A model generated the notes under the pieces. The model made no database searches and had not been told where the DNA came from. It worked only from the letters and a program-made list of their open reading frames with translations. Position numbers and translations under genes: made by a program. A DNA stretch of 64,000 nt from Candidatus Babeliales bacterium (GTDB lineage: Bacteria > Babelota > Babeliae > Babelales > JACPOV01): the NCBI GenBank assembly GCA_036260945.1, contig DATALT010000002.1:995636-1059635 (forward strand), written 5' to 3'. Below are positions 1 through 9,234 of this stretch, one piece after another. The stretch's first letter is position 1, and each line of letters begins with the position of its first letter.

Positions 1-522
1 TTTTATATTCAGCATCTTCCAGATCAGCTAAATGTGGACATTTGCCCGTGGTTTAAAGATCCAGTAACTCGTTTAGAAATGATTCTTGATATTCCATCGT
101 TTACGTTCCAAAAAGATTCCGAAGAATTTTCTATTCGCGCCGTTAGCAATGAAGAAGAACTCAATGATTTCGCTCAATTATTTGCGCCCGGATTTTCATT
201 ATCAATGGAAGAAGCTTTAATATCGCTCAAACCGATGAGCGCCGTTTCTACTTTTTTTGTCGCGTATCATAAAGATGAGCCGGTGGGCCGGGCACAACTT
301 TTTATCGACGATCACGATACTGCCGGAATTTGGATGGTATTCGTTAAAGAAAACTTTAGAAAAAAAGGTATCGGGCGAGCGCTAACGCAAAAATGTTTGC
401 GGCATGCAAAAGATTGCGGAGCAACCATTGCGGTTTTAAACGCTACACCCAATGCAGAATCTCTTTATCTTAAAATGGGATTTAAAGCTCGGCAGCTTTG
501 GCATCTTGAAATTATGCGTTAA
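1..522 (+). CDS. GNAT-family N-acetyltransferase, 5' end outside window
   Basis: The frame is open from base 1, so the gene almost certainly begins upstream; a GTG at 34 is an internal candidate start with no obvious Shine-Dalgarno (SD) sequence. The visible part is about 173 residues. The acetyl-CoA-binding signature of GNAT enzymes is clear: FRKKGIGRAL (R/Q-x-x-G-x-G/A) follows a beta strand ending in WMVFV, and the C-terminal SLYLKMGFKA is the usual last GNAT motif. GNAT proteins transfer an acyl group from acyl-CoA to an amine. The substrate cannot be told from the sequence. No signal peptide is visible, but the true N terminus is missing. Confidence 0.85.
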   Translation, partial: FYIQHLPDQLNVDICPWFKDPVTRLEMILDIPSFTFQKDSEEFSIRAVSNEEELNDFAQLFAPGFSLSMEEALISLKPMSAVSTFFVAYHKDEPVGRAQLFIDDHDTAGIWMVFVKENFRKKGIGRALTQKCLRHAKDCGATIAVLNATPNAESLYLKMGFKARQLWHLEIMR

Positions 523-576
523 AAACAAAAAAATGGTAGAATTCTTTGATAAAGAAATTTCACAAGGAGTTTTATA

Positions 577-1455
577 ATGCGTAAAAACTATTTTTTGATA
601 CTGCCGTTTATTCTTTCAGCATCTCTTTCTTATTGCCAGTCAAAAGTGTTGCCGGAAATGTTGGAAAATTATCCTACTATTAGAGAAAAAGTGGACAAAG
701 AAACCGATCCATATTTTTACACTTCTATTCCAAATAAAAAAGAACATGCAGCGCAACGGCAATTTGCCAATCAATTTATGAGATTTCTGTTTGCAAATTG
801 CTTAAGTTCGAGGCAGTGCGCCGAAAATTTATTGAAAGATACGGTTCAGGGCGAACTTAAAACATTTATTATCGAAAAAATTACTGCGCAAGTTGTGCAA
901 AATATGACGCGCAATGGCGATGTTGTTGATGAAGCGACGGTACGCCCAATTGTCGTTAAATTGCAAGGAAAGAAAATTGAGGAAGACATTCTAAGAAAGC
1001 GTTTAATTATCGATCACCTTGATAATTATTATATTCAATGGGATATCGAAAAAGCGGTAAAAAAAGAACAAGAACAATTGATAAATCAAGCGACCCAGCA
1101 GGGGGCTGGCATGGGCGCAGGCCCGCAAGTGCGGGATGAAATTCGCGAAACGTATCCAGATTTTAATGAAAAAAGTGCCGATGGATTGCGTAGAAACAAG
1201 ATTTTTTTTAGTGAAGCAGAAAAAGCAAAAAGAAATAACTATAGAGACGCAGAATGCCCTGTGTGTTTGGAATCGTTTGAAAGCAAGGGCCATCGCGTAA
1301 ATTTATTTTGTGGACATTCAATTTGCCCATCATGTCTTAAAAATTGGATTCATGGCCAAGGAACAACCACGTGTCCGAAGTGCCGCGCGCATATCAACCG
1401 TGAAGAGTTTTCAAAAAACTATTTAGCGGCTGAACAACGAGCAGCTCAAAAATAG
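577..1455 (+). CDS. Secreted RING-finger (C3HC4) protein, possible E3 ubiquitin ligase-like effector
   Basis: 292 residues, ATG preceded by AAGGAG at good spacing. The N terminus (basic, then hydrophobic to about residue 20) is a signal peptide; Cys20 in LSYC could alternatively be a lipid-attachment cysteine. The middle is helical and charged. The C terminus holds a canonical C3HC4 RING: C227, C230, C245, H247, C250, C253, C266, C269, with C-x2-C-x14-C-x-H-x2-C-x2-C-x12-C-x2-C spacing. RING domains recruit E2 enzymes in ubiquitin ligases. Bacteria lack ubiquitin, so a secreted bacterial RING protein points to action on a eukaryotic host. The motif is seen; ligase activity and host delivery are inferred. 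An intrinsic terminator follows. Confidence 0.85.
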   Translation: MRKNYFLILPFILSASLSYCQSKVLPEMLENYPTIREKVDKETDPYFYTSIPNKKEHAAQRQFANQFMRFLFANCLSSRQCAENLLKDTVQGELKTFIIEKITAQVVQNMTRNGDVVDEATVRPIVVKLQGKKIEEDILRKRLIIDHLDNYYIQWDIEKAVKKEQEQLINQATQQGAGMGAGPQVRDEIRETYPDFNEKSADGLRRNKIFFSEAEKAKRNNYRDAECPVCLESFESKGHRVNLFCGHSICPSCLKNWIHGQGTTTCPKCRAHINREEFSKNYLAAEQRAAQK

Positions 1456-1477
1456 TTGTTTGCTATCAGATTTAAAG

Positions 1478-1508
1478 AAAAAGGCTGCTTTTTAAGGCGG
1501 CTTTTTTT
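1478..1508 (+). terminator. Intrinsic terminator after the RING gene
   Basis: An A-rich 5' arm plus GCTGCTT, loop TTTA, and AGGCGGC form a hairpin with wobble pairs, followed directly by seven T residues. It lies just downstream of the stop codon at 1455. Confidence 0.65.
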
Positions 1509-1596
1509 GTGGACACACCATTTACTCTGATCGGATGAATATTGCTTTCTTATTGTTGATACTGTTAAGGTAGCAATAGGGAAAAGGAGATAGGGT

Positions 1597-1815
1597 ATGA
1601 AGAAGTTCTTCAATAAGATATTCAATAGTGACGAAAAACGGGCAGAGCATAACTCAAGTTTTAAAAATCATTTAAAAGATCGCTTGGGCAATATGCATCG
1701 CAAAATGTCTCGAGGCGCATCCAATATTGCACGCATGATTAGAACTCGAGGAAAATGGGGAAATAAAGAACAATTTGGGCGCGGCGGCAACAACAAGCAC
1801 CATAAGGCTGATTGA
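1597..1815 (+). CDS. Small basic hypothetical protein
   Basis: 72 residues, strongly basic (many K, R, H), preceded by AAGGAGA eight bases before the ATG. It has no signal peptide or membrane segment and ends in a Gly/Asn/His/Lys-rich tail. I recognise no family. The good ribosome site and its position between a terminator and dipZ make it plausible as a real gene, perhaps nucleic-acid binding given its charge, but function is unknown. Only 13 bases separate it from dipZ, so the two may be co-transcribed. Confidence 0.55.
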   Translation: MKKFFNKIFNSDEKRAEHNSSFKNHLKDRLGNMHRKMSRGASNIARMIRTRGKWGNKEQFGRGGNNKHHKAD

Positions 1816-1828
1816 ATAGTATTGTCGC

Positions 1829-3535
1829 ATGATTATTCTTATTCTTTTTTCATTTTTAGCTGGCATTGTAACTGTTCTTTCGCCATGCATCTTACCAGTA
1901 TTGCCGCTTTTACTTTCAGCTGGCGTTGGTGAAGGAAAAAAGCGCCCGCTTGGGATTGTATGCGGTTTGATAGTAAGCTTTTCATTTTTTACGTTAACGC
2001 TCACGGCACTTGTTCAGCTCACTGGTATTTCGCCAGACTTCTTACGGTACATAGCTATAGCGATTGTCACATTTTTTGGTCTAACGCTCATTTTTCCGAG
2101 TATCGATCAATGGTTTGAACGAGCTACTGCCGGCGTTGCGCTTATTGGTCAAAACCTGCAATCATTTTCAATCACAACCGGATCTGGGTTTTTAAGTGGA
2201 TTCATTATAGGAATCGCACTCGGATTAATTTGGACGCCCTGCGGAGGGCCAATTTTGGCTGCAATAACGACGCTAGTGGCAACCGGTTCATTGAGTTTAT
2301 TGGCAGTGGTGGTGACGCTTGCGTATAGTATCGGGGCTGCAATTCCAATGTTTTTTATTATGTATGGGAGTAGTAAAATTATTAATTCGACGGTTGCGCT
2401 CTCTGTCTATGCGCAACCCTTGCGCAAAATTTTTGGTGTGCTTATGATTATTGGCGCATTTGCTATAGCTTTTCATTTGGATGATGTTGTTTTTCGGTGG
2501 GTTGAGCTTAATTATTTCCCTACTGTTTCGATTGAGAATAGCGAAACGATCAAAAAAGAATTAGAAAAAATAAACCCACTGAGTAATCCAGAATTTCTCC
2601 CTTCTCAAAAAAAATCACAAGCGCCCGATTTTATTGGTATTAGCCAATGGATTAACTCTGCGCCGCGGACTTTAGCAGATTTGCGCGGCAAGGTTGTCTT
2701 GGTCGATTTTTGGACCTATAGCTGCATAAATTGTGTTCGAACGTTTCCTTATCTTAAGAAATGGTATAGCGATTATAAAGATAAAGGATTTGTAATAATT
2801 GGTGTGCATACACCAGAATTTGAATTTGAAAAAAAGAGTGCAAATGTTAAAGACGCAGTAACTCGTTTTGGAATTACCTATCCGGTAGCTTTAGATAATC
2901 ATTACAAGACTTGGCAGAACTATAATAATCGTTTTTGGCCAGCGCATTATTTGATTGATCAAAATGGGATCGTTGTTCAAACTCATTTTGGCGAAGGCAA
3001 CTATGTAGAAACTGAAAATGCTATTCGTCGTTTACTCGGGCTTTCTCCTGAAGAAGAGAAACCTGAAAAAACTTCTGGGGGCGCACAAACGCCAGAGACT
3101 TATCTGGGATACGATCGAGCGCGTGCTTATAGCCCAGAAATAAAAATTATTAAAAATCAAACCGTCGATTATTCATTTACAGAAAAACTAGGCGCGAATC
3201 ATATTGGGCTTAAAGGGCAATGGTTTGCCGATGGTGAATTTATACGATCCGAACGCGATGGCGCTCAATTAGATCTGAACTTCATAGCAAATCGCGTATA
3301 TTTAGTGATGGATTCAACAAGCGAAGCATTTGTTGAAATCTTGCTTGATGGGCAACCAGTACCAGAAAAGTACCGCACTGTTGATATGGATACCAATGGA
3401 AAATTGCGCGTGAATCAAGCACGCATGTACGATATTTTGGATCTCAAAGGCGATTATGGCCGTCATCAACTAACGTTGATTTTTCCAAAAGATGTATCAG
3501 CGTATGCATTTACTTTCGGATCTGGTGAGAAATAG
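1829..3535 (+). CDS. dipZ: DipZ-like thiol-disulfide protein: CcdA membrane domain + thioredoxin-like domain + C-terminal domain
   Basis: 568 residues. Residues 1-225 form a CcdA/DsbD-type membrane domain with both signature cysteines, C20 in SPCILP and C138 in WTPCGGP, which pass electrons across the membrane. Residues about 262-400 are a TlpA/AhpC-like thioredoxin domain with active site WTYSCINC (C299, C302). The remaining 160 residues match the extra C-terminal domain typical of DipZ proteins. The family carries cytosolic thiol reducing power to the periplasmic side for disulfide reduction or cytochrome maturation. The order and cysteines make the call strong; the substrate is unknown. 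A membrane-anchored thioredoxin reductase at 42.6 kb could be a partner (inference). Confidence 0.9.
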   Translation: MIILILFSFLAGIVTVLSPCILPVLPLLLSAGVGEGKKRPLGIVCGLIVSFSFFTLTLTALVQLTGISPDFLRYIAIAIVTFFGLTLIFPSIDQWFERATAGVALIGQNLQSFSITTGSGFLSGFIIGIALGLIWTPCGGPILAAITTLVATGSLSLLAVVVTLAYSIGAAIPMFFIMYGSSKIINSTVALSVYAQPLRKIFGVLMIIGAFAIAFHLDDVVFRWVELNYFPTVSIENSETIKKELEKINPLSNPEFLPSQKKSQAPDFIGISQWINSAPRTLADLRGKVVLVDFWTYSCINCVRTFPYLKKWYSDYKDKGFVIIGVHTPEFEFEKKSANVKDAVTRFGITYPVALDNHYKTWQNYNNRFWPAHYLIDQNGIVVQTHFGEGNYVETENAIRRLLGLSPEEEKPEKTSGGAQTPETYLGYDRARAYSPEIKIIKNQTVDYSFTEKLGANHIGLKGQWFADGEFIRSERDGAQLDLNFIANRVYLVMDSTSEAFVEILLDGQPVPEKYRTVDMDTNGKLRVNQARMYDILDLKGDYGRHQLTLIFPKDVSAYAFTFGSGEK

Positions 3536-4444
3536 CTATTTTTTTTCCAGCCAATCTTCTCCAAAAGGATATTCAGAGCCATAGTCGGTTGTTGTTTCAT
3601 CCAAAAATTCTCGCAACTTTTCTGGTGAAGGGCAATAGGCAGCGGTAATTTTTTTTGATTTTTGCAATGCTTTAAAATATTCTTTGCGCCCTGTTAGAAA
3701 AATTGGTTTTCTATCTTTTGAAAGTTCTAAAAGAGTATCTTCAAATTCTTGTGAGCCTATTCTGCCCTTTGCCGCAAGCCACTTGTCGCCAACTTTTTCA
3801 AATGGATCGTCCGAAAGTTCTTTTCCTTCAAGTAATCTATAATGCGGCGTGGTTACGATTCCTTGGGTAAATAGATCCCGTATCATTATCCCTTTTTTGC
3901 GCAGCTGATCTTGATAACATGCCTGTTCAGATACATCTTGATTGGTGGCTAAAATTAAACCTAGAAATGCTTTTTCTTTTATGTGATTAATCACATCTAG
4001 ATTTGGTTCAGGCTGTGTTGATAATTCTAAAGCCTTTGCTTTTTCATCATCACTCAGCGGTGTCATGCTATTTAAGCTTAAGTAGAAACTAACCCCGTCG
4101 ATTGAGTTGCTCAGGCCCTTCTTTTTTGGATCGGTCCCACGGGCGTATTCATATCCTGTTTTTACGATTGCCATAGTATGGGCGGGAATTGTGATATATT
4201 TTTCAAGCCATGAGCGCTTTTGCGAAAACTCTGAAATTATTGGCGTATAATGATAAAATAATTGAAGCGCGTTTTTCGATTCAAGCGCATTTGTAGCGAG
4301 TAAATCGCTCGAGATAATAAAGCGAGGAGAGCTGGGAGATTGAGATTTGACAAAAAACCCTGAACTATTAGCTTTTTCATTATCCATCGTAAATAGAGTG
4401 CTTGAACTCATCGCTCCAACCAAAATAAAAAGATAGAGAATCAT
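3536..4444 (-). CDS. Secreted hypothetical protein, possibly a divergent HAD-like protein
   Basis: 302 residues, ATG with AAGGAA upstream. The N terminus is a signal peptide ending about residue 20 (hydrophobic stretch, then FTMDNEK). The stretch FLGLILATNQ resembles HAD motif II (hydrophobic strand ending in T/S-N), and PIFLTGRKEYFKAL resembles a later strand. However, I do not see an unambiguous DxDxT nucleophile motif, so the assignment is tentative. Secreted HAD-like proteins with better motifs occur elsewhere in this window (45.3, 56.0 and 56.9 kb). It is convergent with dipZ, with the two stops adjacent. Confidence 0.6.
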   Translation of the reverse strand: MILYLFILVGAMSSSTLFTMDNEKANSSGFFVKSQSPSSPRFIISSDLLATNALESKNALQLFYHYTPIISEFSQKRSWLEKYITIPAHTMAIVKTGYEYARGTDPKKKGLSNSIDGVSFYLSLNSMTPLSDDEKAKALELSTQPEPNLDVINHIKEKAFLGLILATNQDVSEQACYQDQLRKKGIMIRDLFTQGIVTTPHYRLLEGKELSDDPFEKVGDKWLAAKGRIGSQEFEDTLLELSKDRKPIFLTGRKEYFKALQKSKKITAAYCPSPEKLREFLDETTTDYGSEYPFGEDWLEKK

Positions 4445-4524
4445 ACATTCCTTTTTTGATAATTTGTCTTATTACCCATCCATTTGTATGCTAGCAAAAA
4501 AATCAAAAAAAAGGCGATTAATCA

Positions 4525-5922
4525 ATGAATAATATAATGAGCCAGGCTGCCGGTACGCAGCAAAAACCATTCTCTTTTTGGCTAAAAAAAAATTGGTATT
4601 ATCATGCATCAATCGCACAATTTTATAGTTGGGCAGTACCAGCAAATTCTCGCGTGTTGCAAATTGGATGCAAGACGGGAACGCTGCTCAAAGCAGTAAA
4701 GCCTTCATATGGCGTTGGTATCGAATCTGAACTAGATTGCCTTGAGCTTGCTAAGCAGGAGTTCCCATCATATCGATTTTATAGTTCGCTCGATCAGATT
4801 GAACAGGGAGAACTTTTTGATTACATCATTCTCTCTTCTACTGTTATGGAGATAGATGATATTCAAATAATTTTGAATCAGTTGAAAGAACATTGCCACG
4901 ATCGTACGCGCATCGTTTTGGATATGTACTCTTTTTTATGGGAACCATTTTTGCGCATTGGCCAAAAAATGGGAATGCGGCGCCAAACTCCTTTAAAAAA
5001 TTGGCTTTCGCTTAACGATCTTGAAAATTTACTTTATTTAAGCGGCTTTGAGATTATTACGAGCGGCCGAAAGCTCCTTTTTCCTTTTTATATTCCTGTT
5101 TTTTCATGGATTTTAAATACGCTTTTTTCACATATCCCATTCATAAATAGGTTATGTTTAATGGAATGGGTTGTCGCGCGTCCCGTCGCCTCTCAAATCG
5201 AAAAAAAGCCGATGGTCTCGGTTATTGTTCCCTGCAGAAATGAGCGAGGAAATGTTGAGTTAATTGTGAAAACATTGCCGCAATTGGGAGAAAAAACAGA
5301 AATTATTTTTATTGAAGGGCATTCAAAGGATGGCACGCTTGATGAAATTAAGCGTGTTGCAGAGTTTTATCCGGAAAAAAATATTCGATTTGCAGTGCAG
5401 CAAGGAAATGGTAAAGGTGATGCGGTGCGCCTCGGATTTGAAATGGCAAGTGGGGACATTCTAATGATTCATGATGGCGATAACACGGTGCCGATGCATG
5501 AACTCCATCTTTTTATTCATGCACTTGTATCAGGAAAAGGTGAAATGATAAACGGATCACGTTTTGTGTATGGAATGGAATCGGGAGCAACCCGTTTTTT
5601 AAATATAATTGCAAATCACGCGTTTAGTTTAGGGTTTTCGTGGCTGCTCGGGCAAAAGGTAAAAGATACGCTTTGCGGCACCAAAGTTTTATTCAAAAGA
5701 GATTACGAACTTATTGCTCAAAACCGTTCTTATTTTGGCGATTTTGATCCATTTGGTGATTTCGATTTGTTATTCGGTGCTGCAAAATTGCATTTAAAAA
5801 TTGTCGATATACCGGTGCATTATAAAGCACGCACGTATGGGCAAACGCAAATCCGCAGATTCTATCACGGTATTTTGCTTGCACAAATGTGGCTGTTTGC
5901 TTTGCGCAAGTTTAAGTTTTAA
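4525..5922 (+). CDS. Fusion of a class I SAM methyltransferase and a family 2 glycosyltransferase
   Basis: 465 residues. Residues about 35-215 resemble a SAM-dependent methyltransferase; motif I is slightly altered (RVLQIGCKTGTLLKAV) and followed by the acidic strand end GIE. Residues about 230-440 are a GT2 (GT-A) domain beginning MVSVIVPCRNERGN, with the metal-binding DGD at 317-319 and a dolichol-phosphate-hexose-synthase-like architecture; a hydrophobic end suggests membrane association. It is the first gene of the glycan locus, in line with asnB. Methyltransferase-GT2 fusions make or modify surface glycans. The substrate is unknown and the order of action is inferred. Confidence 0.82.
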   Translation: MNNIMSQAAGTQQKPFSFWLKKNWYYHASIAQFYSWAVPANSRVLQIGCKTGTLLKAVKPSYGVGIESELDCLELAKQEFPSYRFYSSLDQIEQGELFDYIILSSTVMEIDDIQIILNQLKEHCHDRTRIVLDMYSFLWEPFLRIGQKMGMRRQTPLKNWLSLNDLENLLYLSGFEIITSGRKLLFPFYIPVFSWILNTLFSHIPFINRLCLMEWVVARPVASQIEKKPMVSVIVPCRNERGNVELIVKTLPQLGEKTEIIFIEGHSKDGTLDEIKRVAEFYPEKNIRFAVQQGNGKGDAVRLGFEMASGDILMIHDGDNTVPMHELHLFIHALVSGKGEMINGSRFVYGMESGATRFLNIIANHAFSLGFSWLLGQKVKDTLCGTKVLFKRDYELIAQNRSYFGDFDPFGDFDLLFGAAKLHLKIVDIPVHYKARTYGQTQIRRFYHGILLAQMWLFALRKFKF

Positions 5923-5939
5923 AAATTTAGTGGTATAAA
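5911..5939 (+). promoter_or_regulatory. Possible sigma70-like promoter of the asnB operon
   Basis: TTTAAG, a 17-base spacer, then TATAAA within GGTATAAAG. It overlaps the end of the preceding gene and lies about 80 bases before the asnB start. The same arrangement precedes efp (45963-45991). Weak evidence by eye only. Confidence 0.35.
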
Positions 5940-6016
5940 GATCATATCGATAAGAAATAGATATTGTGGGCCCTAAAAATCGTATGAATTTTTGGGATAA
6001 ATATTGGAGAGCAAGT

Positions 6017-7969
6017 ATGTGCGGAATAGCGGGGTACAGATTTCTTTCTGCTGCGCCTCATGCGCTTGATGAGATCGTTCTAAACCGTGTGCAACAATCA
6101 ATGAGCCATCGTGGGCCGGATGGATTTCGAATTTGGCATGCTCCCGATAAAAAAACCACGCTCGTGCATCGCCGTTTGAGCATCGTTGATCTTTCTCAAG
6201 CCGGATTTCAGCCACTTTTTGATGAAGAAAAATCTATTGCCGTGATTTGCAACGGCGAACTCTATAATCATCCTGTGTTGCGGAAAGAATTAGAAGCGGA
6301 AGGCTATCGTTTCAGCTCCAATTCTGATACCGAAACAATTCTGTATGCGTATAAAAAATGGGGAATTGCATGTTTGGATCGCCTTGAGGGCGATTTTGCG
6401 ATTGTTATTGTCGATATGCGTACAAATGAGCTTTATTTGGTGCGCGATAGAATTGGTGTTAAGCCTCTTTATTTTTCTTTGCAAAATGGCGTATTGAGTT
6501 TTTCTTCGGAAATCAAAGCCCTTTGGCCATTGCCTTGGATTGAAAAAAATATCAGCGTGCGCGGCGTTTCGCATTATTTAACTTATATGGTAACGCCGGC
6601 ACCCCTTACGCTTTATGAAGGCATTTATAAGTTGCCTGCCGGTTTTTATCTCAAAGCTGACGCAAACAATAATGTTTCATTTAAAGAATGGTATAATCCG
6701 CTCGATGTGGTTGCGGGGCAATCTCTTATAACGAATGAAGCGCAAGCGATCGATGATATTGAATCGATTTTTAGCCATGCGGTAAACAAGCGCTTAATGT
6801 CGGATGTGCCGCTTGGCTCTTTTTTATCTGGTGGGATTGATTCGAGTTTGATCGTCGCGCACATGAGCCGCACTTCAGATATGGTTAAAACGTTTAACGT
6901 TTCGTTTTCTGATGGCCCGGAATACAGCGAAGTTGAATGGGCGCGCAAAGTTGCGACTCAATTTAAAACCGATCATCATGAAATCACGATCAGCGAAAAA
7001 GAGGCGTTCGAATTTTTCCAGTCGATGGTCTACCATCAAGATGAACCGCTTGCTGATTGTGTTTGTATTCCGCTTTATTTTGTCGCAAAACTATTACGCG
7101 ATTCGGGGGTAACGGTAGTGCTCGTTGGTGAGGGTTCTGATGAACTTTTTTGCGGATACACAACGTACGCGCAATATGTGGATACCTATAATAAATATTG
7201 GAGTCCCGCGACAAAATATGTTCCAGGAGTTATTAAAACAGGGGTCTATGGATTAGCAAAACGGGCTATTGCGCACAAACCACACCGCCTTTCGCTTGTG
7301 CAACAATGGGCCCAGGGAAGAAATTTATTTTGGAGTGGAGCGATCGCATTTCCGGAACTGCTAAAGAAAGAAGTTTTTGATGCTGCCGCACATGCTCCCT
7401 ACGATTCCATATTGCAAGCAATTTATCCGGGATTTGATCAGGAAGCAGATAGCTATGCAATCGTCGATTATCATTTAAAGCAAGTTGACGAGCGTGCGCC
7501 GCATTTAGATTTCTTAAATCGTATGATTTATTTGGAAATGAAGCAGCGATTGCCCGAATTATTACTTATGCGGCTTGATAAAATGGCGATGGCAACATCG
7601 GTCGAAGGAAGAGTTCCATTCTTGGATCATGAACTCGTAGAATATGCATTCAGAATTCCCCAAGCACTCAAATATAAAAATGGCATCACAAAATATATTC
7701 TTAAGAAAGTTGCTGAGCGATCGCTTCCGCAGGATGTTGTTTATCGAAAGAAGGTTGGCTTTGCAGCGCCGACAATGCGTTGGTTTAAAGAGGGCAGCTA
7801 TTTTAAACCATATTTTCAAGAAATGCTTGTGAAAAAACGTGCAGAATGGGGTGCATACATTAATTTCGATGCGATGGAGCGAATGTATAAACAAAATGCG
7901 GCGGGGCAGCGAGAATGTGCCGTTCAATTATGGACGCTGCAGAATTTGATTGCAGGATCAACGCTATGA
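6017..7969 (+). CDS. asnB: Asparagine synthase (glutamine-hydrolysing) family amidotransferase
   Basis: 650 residues. I chose the ATG at 6017, with GGAGA upstream, because it gives MCGIAGY: Cys2 is the obligatory N-terminal nucleophile of class II glutamine amidotransferases after Met removal. An in-frame start at 5966 would bury it. Residues 1-200 are the glutaminase domain (SHRGPDG, CNGELYNH). The rest is the synthetase domain, with the pyrophosphate loop LSGGIDSS and later SVEGRVPFLDHELVE. AsnB-like enzymes amidate aspartate, or in glycan clusters amidate or transfer amino groups to sugar acids. The stop overlaps the ATG of the next glycosyltransferase gene, indicating translational coupling and a glycan role (inference). 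Confidence 0.92.
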   Translation: MCGIAGYRFLSAAPHALDEIVLNRVQQSMSHRGPDGFRIWHAPDKKTTLVHRRLSIVDLSQAGFQPLFDEEKSIAVICNGELYNHPVLRKELEAEGYRFSSNSDTETILYAYKKWGIACLDRLEGDFAIVIVDMRTNELYLVRDRIGVKPLYFSLQNGVLSFSSEIKALWPLPWIEKNISVRGVSHYLTYMVTPAPLTLYEGIYKLPAGFYLKADANNNVSFKEWYNPLDVVAGQSLITNEAQAIDDIESIFSHAVNKRLMSDVPLGSFLSGGIDSSLIVAHMSRTSDMVKTFNVSFSDGPEYSEVEWARKVATQFKTDHHEITISEKEAFEFFQSMVYHQDEPLADCVCIPLYFVAKLLRDSGVTVVLVGEGSDELFCGYTTYAQYVDTYNKYWSPATKYVPGVIKTGVYGLAKRAIAHKPHRLSLVQQWAQGRNLFWSGAIAFPELLKKEVFDAAAHAPYDSILQAIYPGFDQEADSYAIVDYHLKQVDERAPHLDFLNRMIYLEMKQRLPELLLMRLDKMAMATSVEGRVPFLDHELVEYAFRIPQALKYKNGITKYILKKVAERSLPQDVVYRKKVGFAAPTMRWFKEGSYFKPYFQEMLVKKRAEWGAYINFDAMERMYKQNAAGQRECAVQLWTLQNLIAGSTL

Positions 7970-9234
7970 AAAGCGCGCAAGGAACGATTCTTTATCTGCG
8001 AACAGATATTTCGGACCAGGAAATAGTAGCGGGAGGTTCTGTTTCGCATACGACGGGCGTAATTTCCGGATTAATTAAGCGGGGCTATCGCGTCATTGTT
8101 GCCGCATCGATGATGCAAAAACAAATTGAGCAGCTTTCTATTACTCGATTTTATAAGCTGCAAAATCCGCGTGTATTTTCGTTTTTGCGCTGGAAGATTA
8201 ACTGCTTATTGTCCAATGTTTTTTTTTCCGTACAAGTTCTTCGATCTATTAAAAAAGAAAAGATTTCATATATTTATCAGCGGTACAGTATTCTAAATTG
8301 CGTTGGCGTTCTCATCAGCACAATAAAAAAGCTGCCGCTTGTTTTAGAATATAATGGCTCAGAGGTTTGGGTTGAAAAAGAATGGGCTGTGAAAAAAAAA
8401 TTTAAACTTCTTTGGCTTATCAATAAAATTGAGATCTTTAATTTACGATCGGCTCAGCGCATCATTGTTGTTTCCGATCCACTCAAAGAAGAATTAATTA
8501 AGCGCGGAATCCAACCAGAAAAAATATTAGTAAACCCGAACGGTGTCGACCCGTATCTATTTGATCCTTTGGTACTCGAACCGTTGGGTAAAGAAATTCG
8601 TAACTTCTATAAAATCCCAGAAAATGCGTTTGTAGTTGGTTTTATTGGCACTTTTTCGCAATGGCACGGTGTTGAGCTCATTGCTGAAATAGTTTCTGCC
8701 CTCACGCAAAAAAAAGATAATATTTTTTTTATATTGGTCGGTGATGGGCCGTTACTTGGGATGCTGCGGAAAAATCTCGAGGATTTTAATGCTTACCAAT
8801 CAAAAATTATTATGCCTGGAATGGTAGCGCACGAATGTGCGCGTAAATATTTAGCAGCATGCGATGCGTTTATCTCCCCGAATCAACCAAATAAAGATGG
8901 TAGTAGGTTTTTTGGCTCGCCAACAAAATTATTTGAATATATGAGTTTAGCAAAGCCTGTTATAGCATCCGATCTTGAACAGCTTGCCCAGATAATTGTG
9001 CCAGCCGTCCGGGCAGACTTTCTGAATGATAAAAGCAAATGGGCAACGGCCTGCGGATTTTTGGCTGAAAGCAATAGGCCAGAAGAATTTATTCGAGCTA
9101 TCCGTGCTCTTGCTGACGCTTCGAAAAATGATTTGAAAGTGATAGGGAATAATGCGCGTACAGAAATTCTTAGATATTATTCATGGAATGCGCATGTTGC
9201 ACGTATTGATGAATTTGCAAAAGGAAGAGAATGA
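7966..9234 (+). CDS. Family 4 (GT-B) glycosyltransferase
   Basis: 422 residues starting at the ATG that overlaps the asnB stop (ATGA). An upstream in-frame start at 7915 would overlap asnB further and is unlikely. The N-terminal GT-B domain has [11 protein letters not shown] and [11 protein letters not shown]. The C-terminal donor domain has [19 protein letters not shown] and [18 protein letters not shown], the EX7E-like region of GT4 enzymes. No signal peptide, so it acts on the cytoplasmic side. It is closely related to the C-terminal half of the flippase fusion at 27.5-30.2 kb. The stop overlaps the next gene by four bases (ATGA). The sugar is unknown. Confidence 0.88.
   Translation: MKSAQGTILYLRTDISDQEIVAGGSVSHTTGVISGLIKRGYRVIVAASMMQKQIEQLSITRFYKLQNPRVFSFLRWKINCLLSNVFFSVQVLRSIKKEKISYIYQRYSILNCVGVLISTIKKLPLVLEYNGSEVWVEKEWAVKKKFKLLWLINKIEIFNLRSAQRIIVVSDPLKEELIKRGIQPEKILVNPNGVDPYLFDPLVLEPLGKEIRNFYKIPENAFVVGFIGTFSQWHGVELIAEIVSALTQKKDNIFFILVGDGPLLGMLRKNLEDFNAYQSKIIMPGMVAHECARKYLAACDAFISPNQPNKDGSRFFGSPTKLFEYMSLAKPVIASDLEQLAQIIVPAVRADFLNDKSKWATACGFLAESNRPEEFIRAIRALADASKNDLKVIGNNARTEILRYYSWNAHVARIDEFAKGRE

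Noticed and set aside
7562..7927. Minus-strand open frame opposite asnB
   Set aside because: Overlaps the conserved synthetase domain of asnB; no domain or ribosome site of its own.
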